DNA of 64,000 bases from Novipirellula artificiosorum (GCF_007860135.1 NZ_SJPV01000011.1:1-64000), one strand, 5' to 3'. Positions 17,037 to 26,274 are shown, numbered from the stretch's first letter. The notes: generated from the letters alone by a model not told the origin. Translations and numbers: made by a program.

Positions 17037-17941
17037 GCACGCGAGATTGGCTTGGGCTGATTCGATTCAGTCACACTCTTTTTGCGCTGCCGTTTGCTGC
17101 TTTCGCGGCGGTGATGGCGTTTACCACGCCGCTCGCATCCGCAGACCGGCCGGTATTTCGTGTGCAAGATGCTGTCGGGATTCTGTTCTGCATGGTGTTT
17201 GCTCGTAGCGCGGCGATGGCGTTCAATCGTTTGGTGGATCATCGGATCGATGCCGAAAATCCTCGAACGGCCCAGCGGCATTTGCCGGCTGGTTTGTTAT
17301 CGCGAAACAGCGTGATGGTTTTCACCGTTTTGTGTTCGATCGGCTTTGTTGCTTCCACGCTGTTATTCTGGCCAAACGCGTTGCCACTTGCCGGATCGAT
17401 TCCCGTGCTGGTTTTTTTGTTTGGCTATAGTTTGGCGAAACGATTTACCGCGGCGTCGCACCTTTGGCTTGGTGTTGCACTGAGTCTGGCGCCGATTTGT
17501 GCTTGGGTCGCGGTACGCGGAAACGAAGTGTTGACGAATCCCAGCGATTTGCTGGCCCCCGTTTTGTTGGCGGCGGCGGTAGCGGCTTGGGTGACCGGGT
17601 TCGATATCATTTACGCTTGCCAAGACGCTGAGTTTGACACCAAGCTGGGCCTGCACAGTGTACCGGCTCGGTTTGGAGTGGGTGGCGCCTTGCAGATGGC
17701 TGCGGTTTGTCATGTGGTGATGCTTGCCTTGTTGGCGTTGTTGCCATGGGTGGCGGGATCCTCGGGGCTGGGCACTTTGTTTTGGATCACGTTGGTGGTC
17801 ATCACGGTGATGGTCCTGTGGCAACACGCGTTGGTGCGTCCGCACGACTTGGGCCGCGTGAACCAGGCCTTCTTTAATACCAATGCGGCGATTAGTTTGA
17901 CGTTACTGATTGCAGGCACAGTTGATTGTTTGTGGGTATGA
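17033..17941 (+). CDS. mqnP: UbiA-family prenyltransferase (menaquinone, MqnP-like)
   Basis: This 302-residue integral-membrane prenyltransferase has eight to nine predicted helices. The first Asp-rich prenyl-diphosphate motif is NRLVDHRIDAENPRT and the second DIIYACQDAEFDTK, both on cytoplasmic loops. UbiA homologues next to mqnE are assigned to prenylation of the 1,4-dihydroxy-6-naphthoate-derived ring (MqnP), rather than ubiquinone. ATG 17033 overlaps the ubiX stop (ATGA), and its own stop overlaps mqnE the same way, pointing to translational coupling. A 4-hydroxybenzoate substrate cannot be excluded by sequence alone. Confidence 0.9.
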   Translation: MSTRDWLGLIRFSHTLFALPFAAFAAVMAFTTPLASADRPVFRVQDAVGILFCMVFARSAAMAFNRLVDHRIDAENPRTAQRHLPAGLLSRNSVMVFTVLCSIGFVASTLLFWPNALPLAGSIPVLVFLFGYSLAKRFTAASHLWLGVALSLAPICAWVAVRGNEVLTNPSDLLAPVLLAAAVAAWVTGFDIIYACQDAEFDTKLGLHSVPARFGVGGALQMAAVCHVVMLALLALLPWVAGSSGLGTLFWITLVVITVMVLWQHALVRPHDLGRVNQAFFNTNAAISLTLLIAGTVDCLWV

Positions 17942-19104
17942 ATCGAATGAATCAAGAAACAAAAGCTCGTTTTCGAGAAATCCGAGACAAGGTCGAAGCC
18001 GAACAGCGGTTGTCGCTTGAGGATGGGATTTTTCTCTATGATCCCGGGGTCCGGCTTCAAGAAATTGGTGAGCTCGCGAATTGGGTTCGCGAGCGGAAGA
18101 ACGGAAACGTTGGGTACTACAACATCAACACCCATTTGAATCCGACCAACGTTTGCGTCTATCGATGTCGCTTTTGTGCCTTTCGAAGTGATCTGCGTGA
18201 CCCCAAGGGCTACGCGATGACCGATGAACAGGTGCTGGATCGAGGACGCGAAGCGACCGAGAACGGCTGCACGGAAATGCACATTGTCGGCGGGCTGCAT
18301 CACCAAAAAACGTACCACTGGTACCGGAATATAATCGAGCTGTTGCACACGAATTACCCGCAGATTCACTTGAAAGGCTGGACCGCGGTGGAGATCAATT
18401 GGTTTGAGTTTCAGACCAAGCAATCGGTCCGCTGGGTGTTGGAAGATTTGATCTCCGTTGGTTTAGGCAGCATGCCGGGTGGAGGGGCTGAGATCTTCCA
18501 CCCCGAAGTTCGCGACCAATTGTGTGAACACAAAGCGAATACGCACGCATGGCTTGATATTCATCGAACGGCTCACCAAATCGGGCTGCGAACCAACTGC
18601 ACGATGCTGTATGGGCATGTGGAAAAAGCGTTTCATCGGATCGATCATTTGATCCGGTTGCGTGAACTGCAAGACGAAACCGGAGGCTTCCAAGTCTTCA
18701 TCCCGTTGGCCTTTCATCCCGAAAATACGAAGTTGTCGGACATCAGGAAACCTTCGGCGCTGATGGATCTGCGGACGATCGCCATCAGCCGGTTGATGCT
18801 CGATAACATCCAACACATCAAAGCGTACTGGATCATGTTAGGCGTCGAGACGGCGCAAACGGCCTTGGCCTACGGAGCCGATGATCTTGATGGTACGGTG
18901 CGTCACGAGTTGATTTACCACGATGCTGGCGCAACGACACCGGAATGCCTGTCGATTGATAAGATCCGTGGATTGATCAGTGAAGCGGGACGCGAACCCG
19001 TTGAAAGAGACACCATCTATCGACGGGTGCACCGTGATTCAAACGATTTCACGAAATGGAACAGCGGCGCTTCGGTCGACGCACAAGCTGCGACGACTAC
19101 ATGA
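17938..19104 (+). CDS. mqnE: Aminofutalosine synthase
   Basis: This 388-residue radical-SAM enzyme makes aminofutalosine from 3-[(1-carboxyvinyl)oxy]benzoate and SAM. The cluster motif is CVYRCRFCAF (Cys73, Cys77, Cys80), preceded by NINTHLNPTN. Family markers are MHIVGGLHH, the LKGWTAVEI segment, SMPGGGAEIF, HRTAHQIGL, FQVFIPLAFHPENT and GADDLDGTV. The length is normal. The start at ATG 17938 overlaps the mqnP stop; the 3' end overlaps the convergent gene at 19097 by eight bases. MqnA, MqnC and MqnD are not in the window, so the pathway must be completed elsewhere. Confidence 0.94.
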   Translation: MNRMNQETKARFREIRDKVEAEQRLSLEDGIFLYDPGVRLQEIGELANWVRERKNGNVGYYNINTHLNPTNVCVYRCRFCAFRSDLRDPKGYAMTDEQVLDRGREATENGCTEMHIVGGLHHQKTYHWYRNIIELLHTNYPQIHLKGWTAVEINWFEFQTKQSVRWVLEDLISVGLGSMPGGGAEIFHPEVRDQLCEHKANTHAWLDIHRTAHQIGLRTNCTMLYGHVEKAFHRIDHLIRLRELQDETGGFQVFIPLAFHPENTKLSDIRKPSALMDLRTIAISRLMLDNIQHIKAYWIMLGVETAQTALAYGADDLDGTVRHELIYHDAGATTPECLSIDKIRGLISEAGREPVERDTIYRRVHRDSNDFTKWNSGASVDAQAATTT

Positions 19105-19309
19105 ATTGCGTGTTGTCGGTGTGAACGACCATCGCACCGGGCTGCGCCGAATTGGTGCGATAGTAGTCCGGGGCCCAGCGACCCAGTTCCACAAACATGG
19201 CGATCACGGCAATCAGCAGAAAGATCACGCTCAGCAGCAGCATGACGGTGTAAACACTCGCTGGCTGTTTGCGACTCTTGGCGGGCTCAGTCGAGGGTAG
19301 TGTCGACAC
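19097..19309 (-). CDS. Small single-pass membrane protein
   Basis: This is a 70-residue protein with one strong membrane helix (VYTVMLLLSVIFLLIAVIAMFVEL) after a polar N-terminus, ending in a short extracytoplasmic tail. No family function is known to me. It starts 23 bases before the stop of the preceding coiled-coil gene on the same strand, so the two are probably translationally coupled and may act together. Confidence 0.65.
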   Translation of the reverse strand: MSTLPSTEPAKSRKQPASVYTVMLLLSVIFLLIAVIAMFVELGRWAPDYYRTNSAQPGAMVVHTDNTQFM

Positions 19310-20123
19310 GGTCGTTCTCCTGGATGGTTCCTTGACTGTAATCCGGCAAAATCGCGGCGACCGAGTGGTCGGGTTCTACCTTCAGCACTTCCAACTTGCC
19401 CACATAGCGACCTTGACGCGTCACTTCGAGCCGGTGACCTTTCCGTAGTCCGTCGTCGTAACCGATGGAAACTTCGACAAGTTTCTTGGGACGATTGATC
19501 ACAAGAACTGTGCCGTTGCGGTCGGGTGGGGCACCGCCAATGGGCTCGTTGATGTCGATCCCTTTTGCATCGGTGACTTCCTTGTAACGCGTGACCTGGG
19601 CCATCAACTGATCGTTGCGATCTTGTTGAATCTGAACGATGCCACGGAGCTTGTTCATGTCGTTGGTCAACTTCAACGTCTGGGTGAACAGTTCATCGCG
19701 GTCTTGTTGTTCTTTGCGAATTTGGTCCCGGAGCCGAGCGGTTTCCGAGGTCAACTCTTCCAACTGTTGAGCACGACTGCGATCGGTCTGCGTCAGCACC
19801 GTGTTTTGTGCTTCCAATTGTTGAACGCTCGACTCGCTGTTCTGCAATTGGCTTTCGAGTTGATCAAGCTGGGTTTGTAACGCAGCCAGCGCCGTCCGCC
19901 GAGCGGCTTGTTCGCGACTCAGCGCTGCACGCGTTCGTTCCGTGGTGTCGCGAAGTTGTTGATTCGTTGATTCGGTGGTCCGAATTTGTGCTTTCAGTCC
20001 CGTAGGTCCCATGACCACATCGCGCCAGTTGCGGTGGGATGCATTGACCGCAAGAGCCAACACCATGAAGGTCAAGCTTAGGATCAGGATGATGACTGAG
20101 AACGACTTCCCAAGTAGGGTCAT
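19287..20123 (-). CDS. Membrane-anchored coiled-coil protein
   Basis: This 278-residue protein has an N-terminal membrane anchor (SFSVIILILSLTFMVLALAV) and then about 150 residues of heptad-rich Gln/Arg/Leu/Glu coiled coil (residues 50-195). It ends in a beta-rich domain with VLVINRPKKLVEVSIGYDDGLRKGHRLEV and a GKLEVLKVEPDHSVAAI segment, reminiscent of small barrel domains in planctomycete hypothetical proteins. It is probably periplasmic or paracryphoplasmic with the helix in the inner membrane. The function is unknown. It overlaps the small membrane protein gene downstream by 23 bases. Confidence 0.75.
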   Translation of the reverse strand: MTLLGKSFSVIILILSLTFMVLALAVNASHRNWRDVVMGPTGLKAQIRTTESTNQQLRDTTERTRAALSREQAARRTALAALQTQLDQLESQLQNSESSVQQLEAQNTVLTQTDRSRAQQLEELTSETARLRDQIRKEQQDRDELFTQTLKLTNDMNKLRGIVQIQQDRNDQLMAQVTRYKEVTDAKGIDINEPIGGAPPDRNGTVLVINRPKKLVEVSIGYDDGLRKGHRLEVTRQGRYVGKLEVLKVEPDHSVAAILPDYSQGTIQENDRVDTTLD

Positions 20124-20433
20124 TGCGAAGATTCCGTATTACGTTCCGGCCGACAAGAGACGATTGAAGTTTCCGTCGGTCAGGAGCGAGCGATTAACCA
20201 AAAACCAGTAAAAGGTCGCCCTTGCCGACAGTATTTGCCTGTTCAGACGAGATTGCCTCACTTAACACGCTATTGAAGTATAGTTAGCGGCGAAATCGAA
20301 TGTCAACGAATTCATAGGGAAAACCCTGAATCCGAGCTGTGATTGTAAGCGGTGGCCGATTGTACCGGTCGTTTGACGTCTTTGGGTTGCTCGGAACCCA
20401 TCTCGGCTCCGCCAGAAAAGCACGAAGCCTGGC
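20124..20433. other. Intergenic, no gene seen
   Basis: This 310-base stretch lies between the kinase stop and the coiled-coil gene start, both on the minus strand. It is AT-richer near 20205-20330 and presumably holds the promoter for the 20123 gene, but no clear element was recognised. Confidence 0.5.
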
Positions 20434-21333
20434 TCAGTACTCGCCTTTGATCATCCGAATCGATTGCAGGAACTGGTCCATTGTGGGGGTTCGCTCTTCC
20501 ACCTTTGGCTGAAGTGCCGCCATGATGGCTCGGGCGAGTTTCGGGTCGATGTTGGGGCAATACTGCAACAAATCCTTCGGGGGCGAGGTGTCGTGGTAGA
20601 GCGCGGCGCGGCCATTGACCTCATCCCCTTGCCAAGGGTGCTTGAAACTACAAAGGCAATAACAGGTGATCCCGAAGGAAAAAATGTCGACGCGCTGGTC
20701 CGTGTGCCGTCGTCGAACGATTTCCGGCGACATGTACAACGGGGTGCCGGTGCGGTTCCCCGGTGCCATGAACGGTGGGGTGGCGGGGATGGTCAGTCCA
20801 AAGTCGATCAGCTTGACCCCGCTGATGTCGGGCAGACAAATATAATTGCGCGGACAGATATCTCGATGAATGAAACCGCGAGAATGAACATATTTGAGCG
20901 CTTCGCCCATTTCGCGAATGAGCATCAACCTTCGGCCCTCGACCAAGCTCTCCTGCTTTTTGACGATAATGTGCTGTAGACTGGGGCCTTCGATGTATTC
21001 CATCACCAAGATCGGCTGGCCCTTGGTCGTCAGGCCGGCTTCGTAGGTTTTGACGATGTGGGCGTGGGACATCCCCATCGCGATTTCCCCTTCGCTCGGC
21101 TTGTTCAAGCGTTTGAAGCGGCTCTCGAACAGCTCCATCTTTTCGATGTCGAGCAATTTGACGCCGACGATCCGGTCTTGTTCCCGATCGCGAGCGACGA
21201 AGAAGCTACTCATCGTTCCGATCGCGCTGGTGCGCATCCGTTCGAATCTCGCTTCCACGTTGATTCGGCTTGTCGCTTTGGCTGCGGATGCCCCCGAACC
21301 GAGCCTCGCTTTAATCGAATCGAAAAGACCCAT
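20434..21333 (-). CDS. Ser/Thr protein kinase with degenerate P-loop
   Basis: This is a 299-residue soluble Hanks-type kinase with no membrane or sensor domain. The VAIK-equivalent Lys59 (VGVKLL), HRD at 156-158 (HRDICPRN), DFG at 177-179 and an APE-like SPE after an activation loop (GTPLYMSPEIV) are all present. The Gly-rich loop is unusual: TSAIGTMSSFF has one Gly where GxGxxG is expected. The catalytic-loop Lys (HRDLKPEN) is Cys, as in no standard Ser/Thr kinase, so activity may be altered. It follows accD by 110 bases on the same strand. Substrate is unknown. Confidence 0.88.
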   Translation of the reverse strand: MGLFDSIKARLGSGASAAKATSRINVEARFERMRTSAIGTMSSFFVARDREQDRIVGVKLLDIEKMELFESRFKRLNKPSEGEIAMGMSHAHIVKTYEAGLTTKGQPILVMEYIEGPSLQHIIVKKQESLVEGRRLMLIREMGEALKYVHSRGFIHRDICPRNYICLPDISGVKLIDFGLTIPATPPFMAPGNRTGTPLYMSPEIVRRRHTDQRVDIFSFGITCYCLCSFKHPWQGDEVNGRAALYHDTSPPKDLLQYCPNIDPKLARAIMAALQPKVEERTPTMDQFLQSIRMIKGEY

Positions 21334-21351
21334 TGGAATGATGCAACCTCG

Positions 21352-21415
21352 AAAAAAAACGTTTCAAAGGGGGACCCACCCCCTCTAAACAGCACGACCT
21401 CTAAAAGAGAGGGGT
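21352..21415 (-). terminator. Possible weak terminator between accD and the kinase gene
   Basis: On the minus strand AGAGGGGT (21408-21415) can pair with ACCCCCTCT (21378-21386), with a T8 run at 21352-21359. The T-run starts about 19 bases after the stem, further than usual, so this could instead be a leader structure of the kinase mRNA. Confidence 0.3.
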
Positions 21416-21442
21416 CCTTCAGGAAGACCTGCCGAAAGAAAC

Positions 21443-22255
21443 CTACTTTCCACAATAGTCGATGGCGCGAGCAATCTCGGTTTTTAGGCTCTTTCTCGGA
21501 ACGATCCGGTCGATGTATCCATGTTCCAGCAAGAATTCGCTCGTCTGGAACCCCTCGGGCAGCTCAATCCCGATCGTTGCCTTAATTGTTCGCGGGCCGG
21601 CAAATCCGATCAATGCTTTGGGTTCTGCAAAAACCAGGTCGCCGAGCGACGCGAAGCTGGCAGCGACGCCTCCCATGGTCGGATTGGTCAGCACGCTAAC
21701 AAACAACCCGCAGGCTTCGTCGTAGCGGGCCAGCGCCGCGGTCACCTTGGCCATTTGCATCAGCGACAAGATTCCCTCGTGCATTCGAGCCCCTCCACCG
21801 CTGGCGCTAATGATGATCAGAGGCAGCTCCTGTTCGGTCGCAAATTCGACCAAGCGAGTCAGCCGTTCCCCCACGACCGATCCCATACTGCCCATGATGA
21901 AGGCACTGTCGGTGACGGCGAACGCAACGCGACGGGCACGGATCATGCCGGTTCCCGTGACCACCGCATCGGTTAAGCCTGTGCGTTTTTGTTCACCCAC
22001 TAAACGCTCAGAGTATTTCCGTCGATCGGCGAATTCCAGCGGGTCGGTCGAACGGAGGTGCTCGTTCATGGGTTCGAAGGTGCCATCGTCGAGCACCTGC
22101 GCGATTCGCTCGTGGGCAGAAACGTAGAAGTGGTACTCGCATTTTGGACAGACATTCAAACGCTGCTCGACCTCTTTTTTATAGACCGAAGCGGAACAGC
22201 CTGGACATTTGACCCACAAACCTTCGGGGACGCCGCGTTTCTTGGATTGGCTCAT
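21443..22255 (-). CDS. accD: Acetyl-CoA carboxylase carboxyltransferase subunit beta
   Basis: This 270-residue protein transfers the carboxyl group from biotin to acetyl-CoA as part of the AccA/AccD heterotetramer, the first step of fatty-acid synthesis. The N-terminal four-Cys zinc ribbon is CPGC...CPKC (residues about 18-40), followed by the crotonase-like core with [31 protein letters not shown] and [13 protein letters not shown], the standard AccD oxyanion and CoA-binding segments. ATG 22255 is preferred, as the zinc ribbon follows closely; the frame continues to 22327. AccA is not adjacent. Confidence 0.95.
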   Translation of the reverse strand: MSQSKKRGVPEGLWVKCPGCSASVYKKEVEQRLNVCPKCEYHFYVSAHERIAQVLDDGTFEPMNEHLRSTDPLEFADRRKYSERLVGEQKRTGLTDAVVTGTGMIRARRVAFAVTDSAFIMGSMGSVVGERLTRLVEFATEQELPLIIISASGGGARMHEGILSLMQMAKVTAALARYDEACGLFVSVLTNPTMGGVAASFASLGDLVFAEPKALIGFAGPRTIKATIGIELPEGFQTSEFLLEHGYIDRIVPRKSLKTEIARAIDYCGK

Positions 22256-22414
22256 GGGTGTCGAAGTCTCAGCAAGAACGGGGGATTGGGAATGGACGGT
22301 TGCCATCGGAGCGGACAGGGGCGACATGGGAAATCGAGGAAAATCGGAATACCGAATGTACTTTATCGAGTTGGCTCGATCGATGCCGCCTCAAATTTTG
22401 GCGCTCTGGCGGGG

Positions 22415-23566
22415 CTACGGCAACAGCTCGGCTGCGACGGCATCGGCGAATAGCAGCCCTGACGGGGTCAATCGAATCCGGTCTTCAGATCGCTCGAGCC
22501 AGCCGACCGTGATCGCTTGCTCGATTTCCGCGGCACACTCGCTCCACAGATTGACCCCTGTGTCTCGGCCGATCTCGGTCAAGTCGATCCCATCGATCAT
22601 GCGGACGCCAAACGCAGCTCGCTCGCGAGCCGATTGCCGCTGCGTCAAGGTTTCGGTTTCTGCGACGGGACTTTCACCTCGTTCCATCCGGTTCAAGTAG
22701 GTCGTGGTGCTGCGGTGGTTCACTTCGCGTCGTCCCTCCGAAAACCTCGCTGCGCCGGGGCCCGCTGCGAACCAACCGCGGCCTAGCCAATACGCCATGT
22801 TGTGGCGACTGTGAAATCCGGGCAACGCAAAATTGGAAATCTCGTATTGGGCCATGCCCGACTCGGCGGTCAGATGTCGCGTCGATTCGTACATCTTGAT
22901 TTCCGTTGTTTCACTGACGCTCTTGATTTGGCCGTGCATCCGAGCGTTCCAAAACGGCGTTCCCTTTTCAAAGGTCAAGGCGTAGGCCGACAGATGTTGG
23001 ACCGGTAAATCCAACACAGTCCGCAAATCGGCTTGCCAATCCCGCAACGTTTCCCCCGGCGCGGCAAAGATCAAATCGATCGAAACGTTGCCAATCACCT
23101 CGGCCGCCTGTTCGACCGCGCGAGTCGCTTGTGTGGCAGAGTGGTTACGTTCGAAACGCTTCAGTTTTGCTGTCTGAAACGACTGCACCCCGAGACTGAT
23201 TCGGTTGACGCCGTACTCCGACAGCACGCGAAGCTTTTCTGTATCCACGTCCTCGGGGTTTGCTTCGGACGTCCATTCGACCGCATCGTCAAAGCGGAAA
23301 CGTCGCTGCAGGATCTCGAGCAATCGTGCGAGCCGATCGTTTGGCAGATGAGTTGGCGTTCCTCCGCCGAGATACAACGTGTCGACGACGGGGCGATCGA
23401 GCGGGGCCAATTCTCGATCGATTGCGTCAAGGAATCGATCGATCAGATCCTCTCGACCGGCGATCACGCTGAAATTGCAGTACCCACAACGATGACGGCA
23501 AAAGGGGACATGCACATAGGCAGATCGAGGAATCGGCCAATCGCGGTCGGGTATCGTCAAAGCCAA
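22415..23566 (-). CDS. hemW: HemW-like heme chaperone (radical SAM)
   Basis: This 383-residue protein has the radical-SAM motif VPFCRHRCGYCNF (Cys at 3+2 spacing followed by Phe, not Cys). It was long annotated as oxygen-independent coproporphyrinogen oxidase, but the CNF ending and lack of the HemN N-terminal Cys pattern place it with HemW, a heme-binding chaperone. The DTLYLGGGTPTHLP block, TSEANPEDVD and RISLGVQSFQ segments and the C-terminal HemN_C-type domain (RERAAFGVRMIDGIDL) are typical. It overlaps the upstream MBL-fold gene by ten bases. Confidence 0.9.
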   Translation of the reverse strand: MALTIPDRDWPIPRSAYVHVPFCRHRCGYCNFSVIAGREDLIDRFLDAIDRELAPLDRPVVDTLYLGGGTPTHLPNDRLARLLEILQRRFRFDDAVEWTSEANPEDVDTEKLRVLSEYGVNRISLGVQSFQTAKLKRFERNHSATQATRAVEQAAEVIGNVSIDLIFAAPGETLRDWQADLRTVLDLPVQHLSAYALTFEKGTPFWNARMHGQIKSVSETTEIKMYESTRHLTAESGMAQYEISNFALPGFHSRHNMAYWLGRGWFAAGPGAARFSEGRREVNHRSTTTYLNRMERGESPVAETETLTQRQSARERAAFGVRMIDGIDLTEIGRDTGVNLWSECAAEIEQAITVGWLERSEDRIRLTPSGLLFADAVAAELLP

Positions 23567-24396
23567 AGCCTCATGCGACCTTGCATCAGATCCGGCAGCA
23601 CTTTGCTGACCATTCGTTTCACCTGATTCGTATTGTACCGCGTACTCAAATGCGCCGCGATGATCAATTCATTTTTGAATCGGTCGGCACGTTTGCGGTA
23701 GTCGTCGACATGCATGTGCCCATGTTTGTGGATCTTGTCCTTGCGATGCTCCGGTGCAACGAAAGTCATCTCGGTGACCAATACATTTGCCTCATAGAAC
23801 ACGGGATTTTCGTCGAGTCCTGGAGGGGAGGTGTCGCCCGTGTACGCGAACACTGGGACGCGAGTCTCTTGGGTGATCTCGGTCCCCGAGAGTTTCAGAT
23901 CGCGCAGCTTGTCGCCGTCAAGGCCAACAAATTCAGGTTTTAGTTTGTGCCGTCGTTGGTGCACAACAAACCCAAGCGATTCGATCGTGTGACGCGTCGG
24001 CAGTGCCGTCACGACATATTCGCGGCTGATCGACGTTTCGTCGCCTGGTAGCAAGCCGATCAATTCACAGGGCATCGCTCCGCGATCGAGTCGCCGGAAC
24101 ATCTGTAACATGTCCCAGGCGGTATCGACTGCGGAATCGGGTAGATAGATGACTGGGGGATCCATCTTCATCATTCGTCGCCGCGACACGTATGCCGGCA
24201 ATGCAGCGATGTGATCGAGGTGGGTATGCGAGATAAACAGCGTCGACGTGCCCATGAAGTCCCAGGGCTGAATGCCGCAGTCGAACAAGACCTTGAGTTC
24301 GTTGACTCGCCAACACGTTTGCACCGCGGCACGCGAGTAGCCTTCGATCGTCAGACCGTCGTGGTGATGAGAGAGGACGGGAGCGTTTTCAACCAT
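23557..24396 (-). CDS. MBL-fold ribonuclease Z-like hydrolase
   Basis: This 279-residue metallo-beta-lactamase-fold protein has the metal-binding HTHLDHIAALPAY motif, the later YTGDTSP Asp and the C-terminal HLSTRY His, the set of ligands seen in RNase Z/ElaC proteins. The segment between is shorter than in canonical RNase Z and lacks an obvious flexible arm, so it may instead be a related phosphodiesterase. ATG 24396 (MVENAPVLSHHHDG) is chosen over the open frame that extends upstream into scpA antisense-like sequence. It overlaps hemW by ten bases and follows scpA by about 110. Confidence 0.75.
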   Translation of the reverse strand: MVENAPVLSHHHDGLTIEGYSRAAVQTCWRVNELKVLFDCGIQPWDFMGTSTLFISHTHLDHIAALPAYVSRRRMMKMDPPVIYLPDSAVDTAWDMLQMFRRLDRGAMPCELIGLLPGDETSISREYVVTALPTRHTIESLGFVVHQRRHKLKPEFVGLDGDKLRDLKLSGTEITQETRVPVFAYTGDTSPPGLDENPVFYEANVLVTEMTFVAPEHRKDKIHKHGHMHVDDYRKRADRFKNELIIAAHLSTRYNTNQVKRMVSKVLPDLMQGRMRLWL

Positions 24397-24508
24397 GGAG
24401 CGAAACAGGGGGGGATGGACGGGCGATGCGAAGCAGGAAAGGTCGACGGGGCGCGTTGCCAGCGGATGAAGATATCGCGAAGTCACGGTTTGCTGTACCA
24501 GACTGCCG

Positions 24509-25312
24509 CTATCGCATTCGAACCGGCATGTTGCTCGATTCGATTTTGGCCGCACCGTAGTTGTCGACTTCGTTGACATTCAATTGGTCGGAATAGTTCG
24601 CCGTCCGCACGACGACGACCTCGCCATGCTCGTCCTGCTCCACCGCCGCGCCGTGGTGCCGGGTCAATTCCAAGGTGGCCAAGAACCAACCGATGAGCGA
24701 AGATTTATGAATCCCGCCGGTGACCAAATCCATCAGCGGTACGCGTTCGTGGTCCCGCAAGGAATCGTGGATGCGTTGCATGTAAACGTGAATCGGAGTG
24801 TCGTCGTACACGACTTCGGTTACCGGTGGCCCCGCGGATTCTCGCATGATCCGGCCAAACGCACTGACCAAGTCCCAAATTTCCAAATCGACGATCGGTT
24901 GGTCGCCCGGATCGATCCGCCGGTTGGGCAAATCGTCACTCATCCGCTCGTATCGCTGCTGCCAGCGCTGCCCCATTTCATCCAAGACTTCGGCCGCATC
25001 CCGGATTTCTTTGTACTGCAGCAATCGCTCAATCAATTCCGACTGAGGATCGAGGAGCTCTTCTTCGTCCGATTCCTCGACCACTTTGGGCAGCACCGAC
25101 AAGCTTTTCATCTCGACCAACGTGCTGGCGAGGTCCAAGAAATCACCGACGTCGCCCAGATCGAGCTCTTTCAAAATGTCCAAATACTCCAGGTATTGAT
25201 CGACGATCTTCGCCAGCGACATCTCCGCCAGCGACACTTCTTGGCGCCGAACGAGGTAAAGCAGTAGGTCGATTGGACCTCGATAGGCAGGCAATTCAAT
25301 GCGAAAACTCAT
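24509..25312 (-). CDS. scpA: Segregation and condensation protein A
   Basis: This 267-residue kleisin bridges the SMC heads together with ScpB during chromosome segregation. The N-terminal YRGPIDLLLYLVRRQEVSLAEM segment is diagnostic, followed by the DYLEYLDIL-like helix, an acidic linker (residues about 85-100) and a C-terminal winged-helix region (TGGIHKSSLIGWFLATLELTRHHGAAVEQ). The last 20 residues after the winged helix are a short extension. ScpB and SMC genes are not adjacent. It is divergent from ilvN. Confidence 0.93.
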   Translation of the reverse strand: MSFRIELPAYRGPIDLLLYLVRRQEVSLAEMSLAKIVDQYLEYLDILKELDLGDVGDFLDLASTLVEMKSLSVLPKVVEESDEEELLDPQSELIERLLQYKEIRDAAEVLDEMGQRWQQRYERMSDDLPNRRIDPGDQPIVDLEIWDLVSAFGRIMRESAGPPVTEVVYDDTPIHVYMQRIHDSLRDHERVPLMDLVTGGIHKSSLIGWFLATLELTRHHGAAVEQDEHGEVVVVRTANYSDQLNVNEVDNYGAAKIESSNMPVRMR

Positions 25313-25502
25313 CCGTCGGTGCTGCTTTGGGAATAGGGCCAGGGGGAGAGAACGGGTCGCCAGCGGTAGTATAGACCAAAAATCGCTTGAACCTGGAAGC
25401 GGAAAGGGTGGTCATGGTGTTGATTGCAAAACCACTTCCTCGGTCGTGCGACGGCTCTGCCAAGCGGTCGAAACGACCCGCCGACGGCCTCCGAGGGCCA
25501 TC

Positions 25503-25531
25503 GTCCATCGACCCCATGGCGGTCGATGGAC
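25503..25531. repeat. 11-bp perfect inverted repeat in the scpA-ilvN gap
   Basis: GTCCATCGACC (25503-25513) pairs perfectly with GGTCGATGGAC (25521-25531) around CCATGGC. It is the only structured element noted in the 383-base divergent region 25313-25695 and lies about 165 bases before ilvN. It could be an operator or leader hairpin. No leader peptide rich in Leu/Ile/Val codons was seen, so classical attenuation is not supported. Confidence 0.4.
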
Positions 25532-25695
25532 CGATTCCGTGGTCGCGATATCGCCCGATTCCCGCAAAAAACGACTCCAAACGACTCGATTGGTCCGCAG
25601 CGGGCCTTGTTGGGGGTTTGTTCGAAAATTATCATGCTCCGCTTGCCCCATGCGGCGTCCGTCTCCCTTTTTCAAGTAATCGACATCCAAATTCG

Positions 25696-26274
25696 ATGAG
25701 CAATCCCAATCAAGGGCCAGGGCCCAACCCACCGCAGGTGTCCAATCAACGGCATGTGCTCTGTGCGCTGGTGCAGAACGTCCCGGGCGTTCTTGCCCAC
25801 ATCTCCGGCATGCTCGCTTCGCGCGGATTCAATATTGATTCGCTGGCGGTCGGTGAGACCGAGGATCCGAATCTGTCTCGCATGACCTTTGTCGTGGTGG
25901 GCGATGTTCATGTGCTCGATCAAGTCGGCAAGCAGCTCGAAAAGATCGTCACGGTCGTGCGAGTGCTCGACGTCAGCAGCCGCGATTTTGTGGAACGGGA
26001 TTTGTTGCTGTTGAAGGTCAAAGCGCCCGCCGGAACGGTTCGCTCGGAAATCCGCGAATTGGTCGATATTTTTCGCGGCAAGATTGTCGACGTCGGTCCC
26101 GACGAGGTGATGATCGAAATCAGTGGTCGAGAGAATAAGGTCCAAGCGTTTATCGAACGCATGCGACCCTATGGAATCACCGAACTCTGCCGCACGGGCC
26201 GCATCGCGATGGTACGAAGCGAAAACCGAATGCCCAGCATCAACGACCTTGCTGCGGGCCTTGCTTCCGCGTAA
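25696..26274 (+). CDS. ilvN: Acetolactate synthase small (regulatory) subunit
   Basis: This 192-residue ACT-domain protein activates the catalytic IlvB subunit and confers valine feedback inhibition. The ACT domain starts at RHVLCALVQNVPGVLAHISGMLASRGFNIDSLAVG (residues about 19-53) and continues to the RVLDVSSRDFVERDLLLLKV linker; the second half (EIRELVDIFRGKIVDVG..EISG) is the ACT-like C-domain of the IlvH/IlvN family. ATG 25696 gives an N-terminal Pro/Asn-rich tail of 18 residues. The large subunit is not in the window; ilvC follows after 78 bases, so the pair is probably one operon. Confidence 0.95.
   Translation: MSNPNQGPGPNPPQVSNQRHVLCALVQNVPGVLAHISGMLASRGFNIDSLAVGETEDPNLSRMTFVVVGDVHVLDQVGKQLEKIVTVVRVLDVSSRDFVERDLLLLKVKAPAGTVRSEIRELVDIFRGKIVDVGPDEVMIEISGRENKVQAFIERMRPYGITELCRTGRIAMVRSENRMPSINDLAAGLASA

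Noticed and set aside
25313-25695. Attenuator leader peptide before ilvN
   Set aside because: No short ORF rich in Leu, Ile or Val codons precedes the hairpin.
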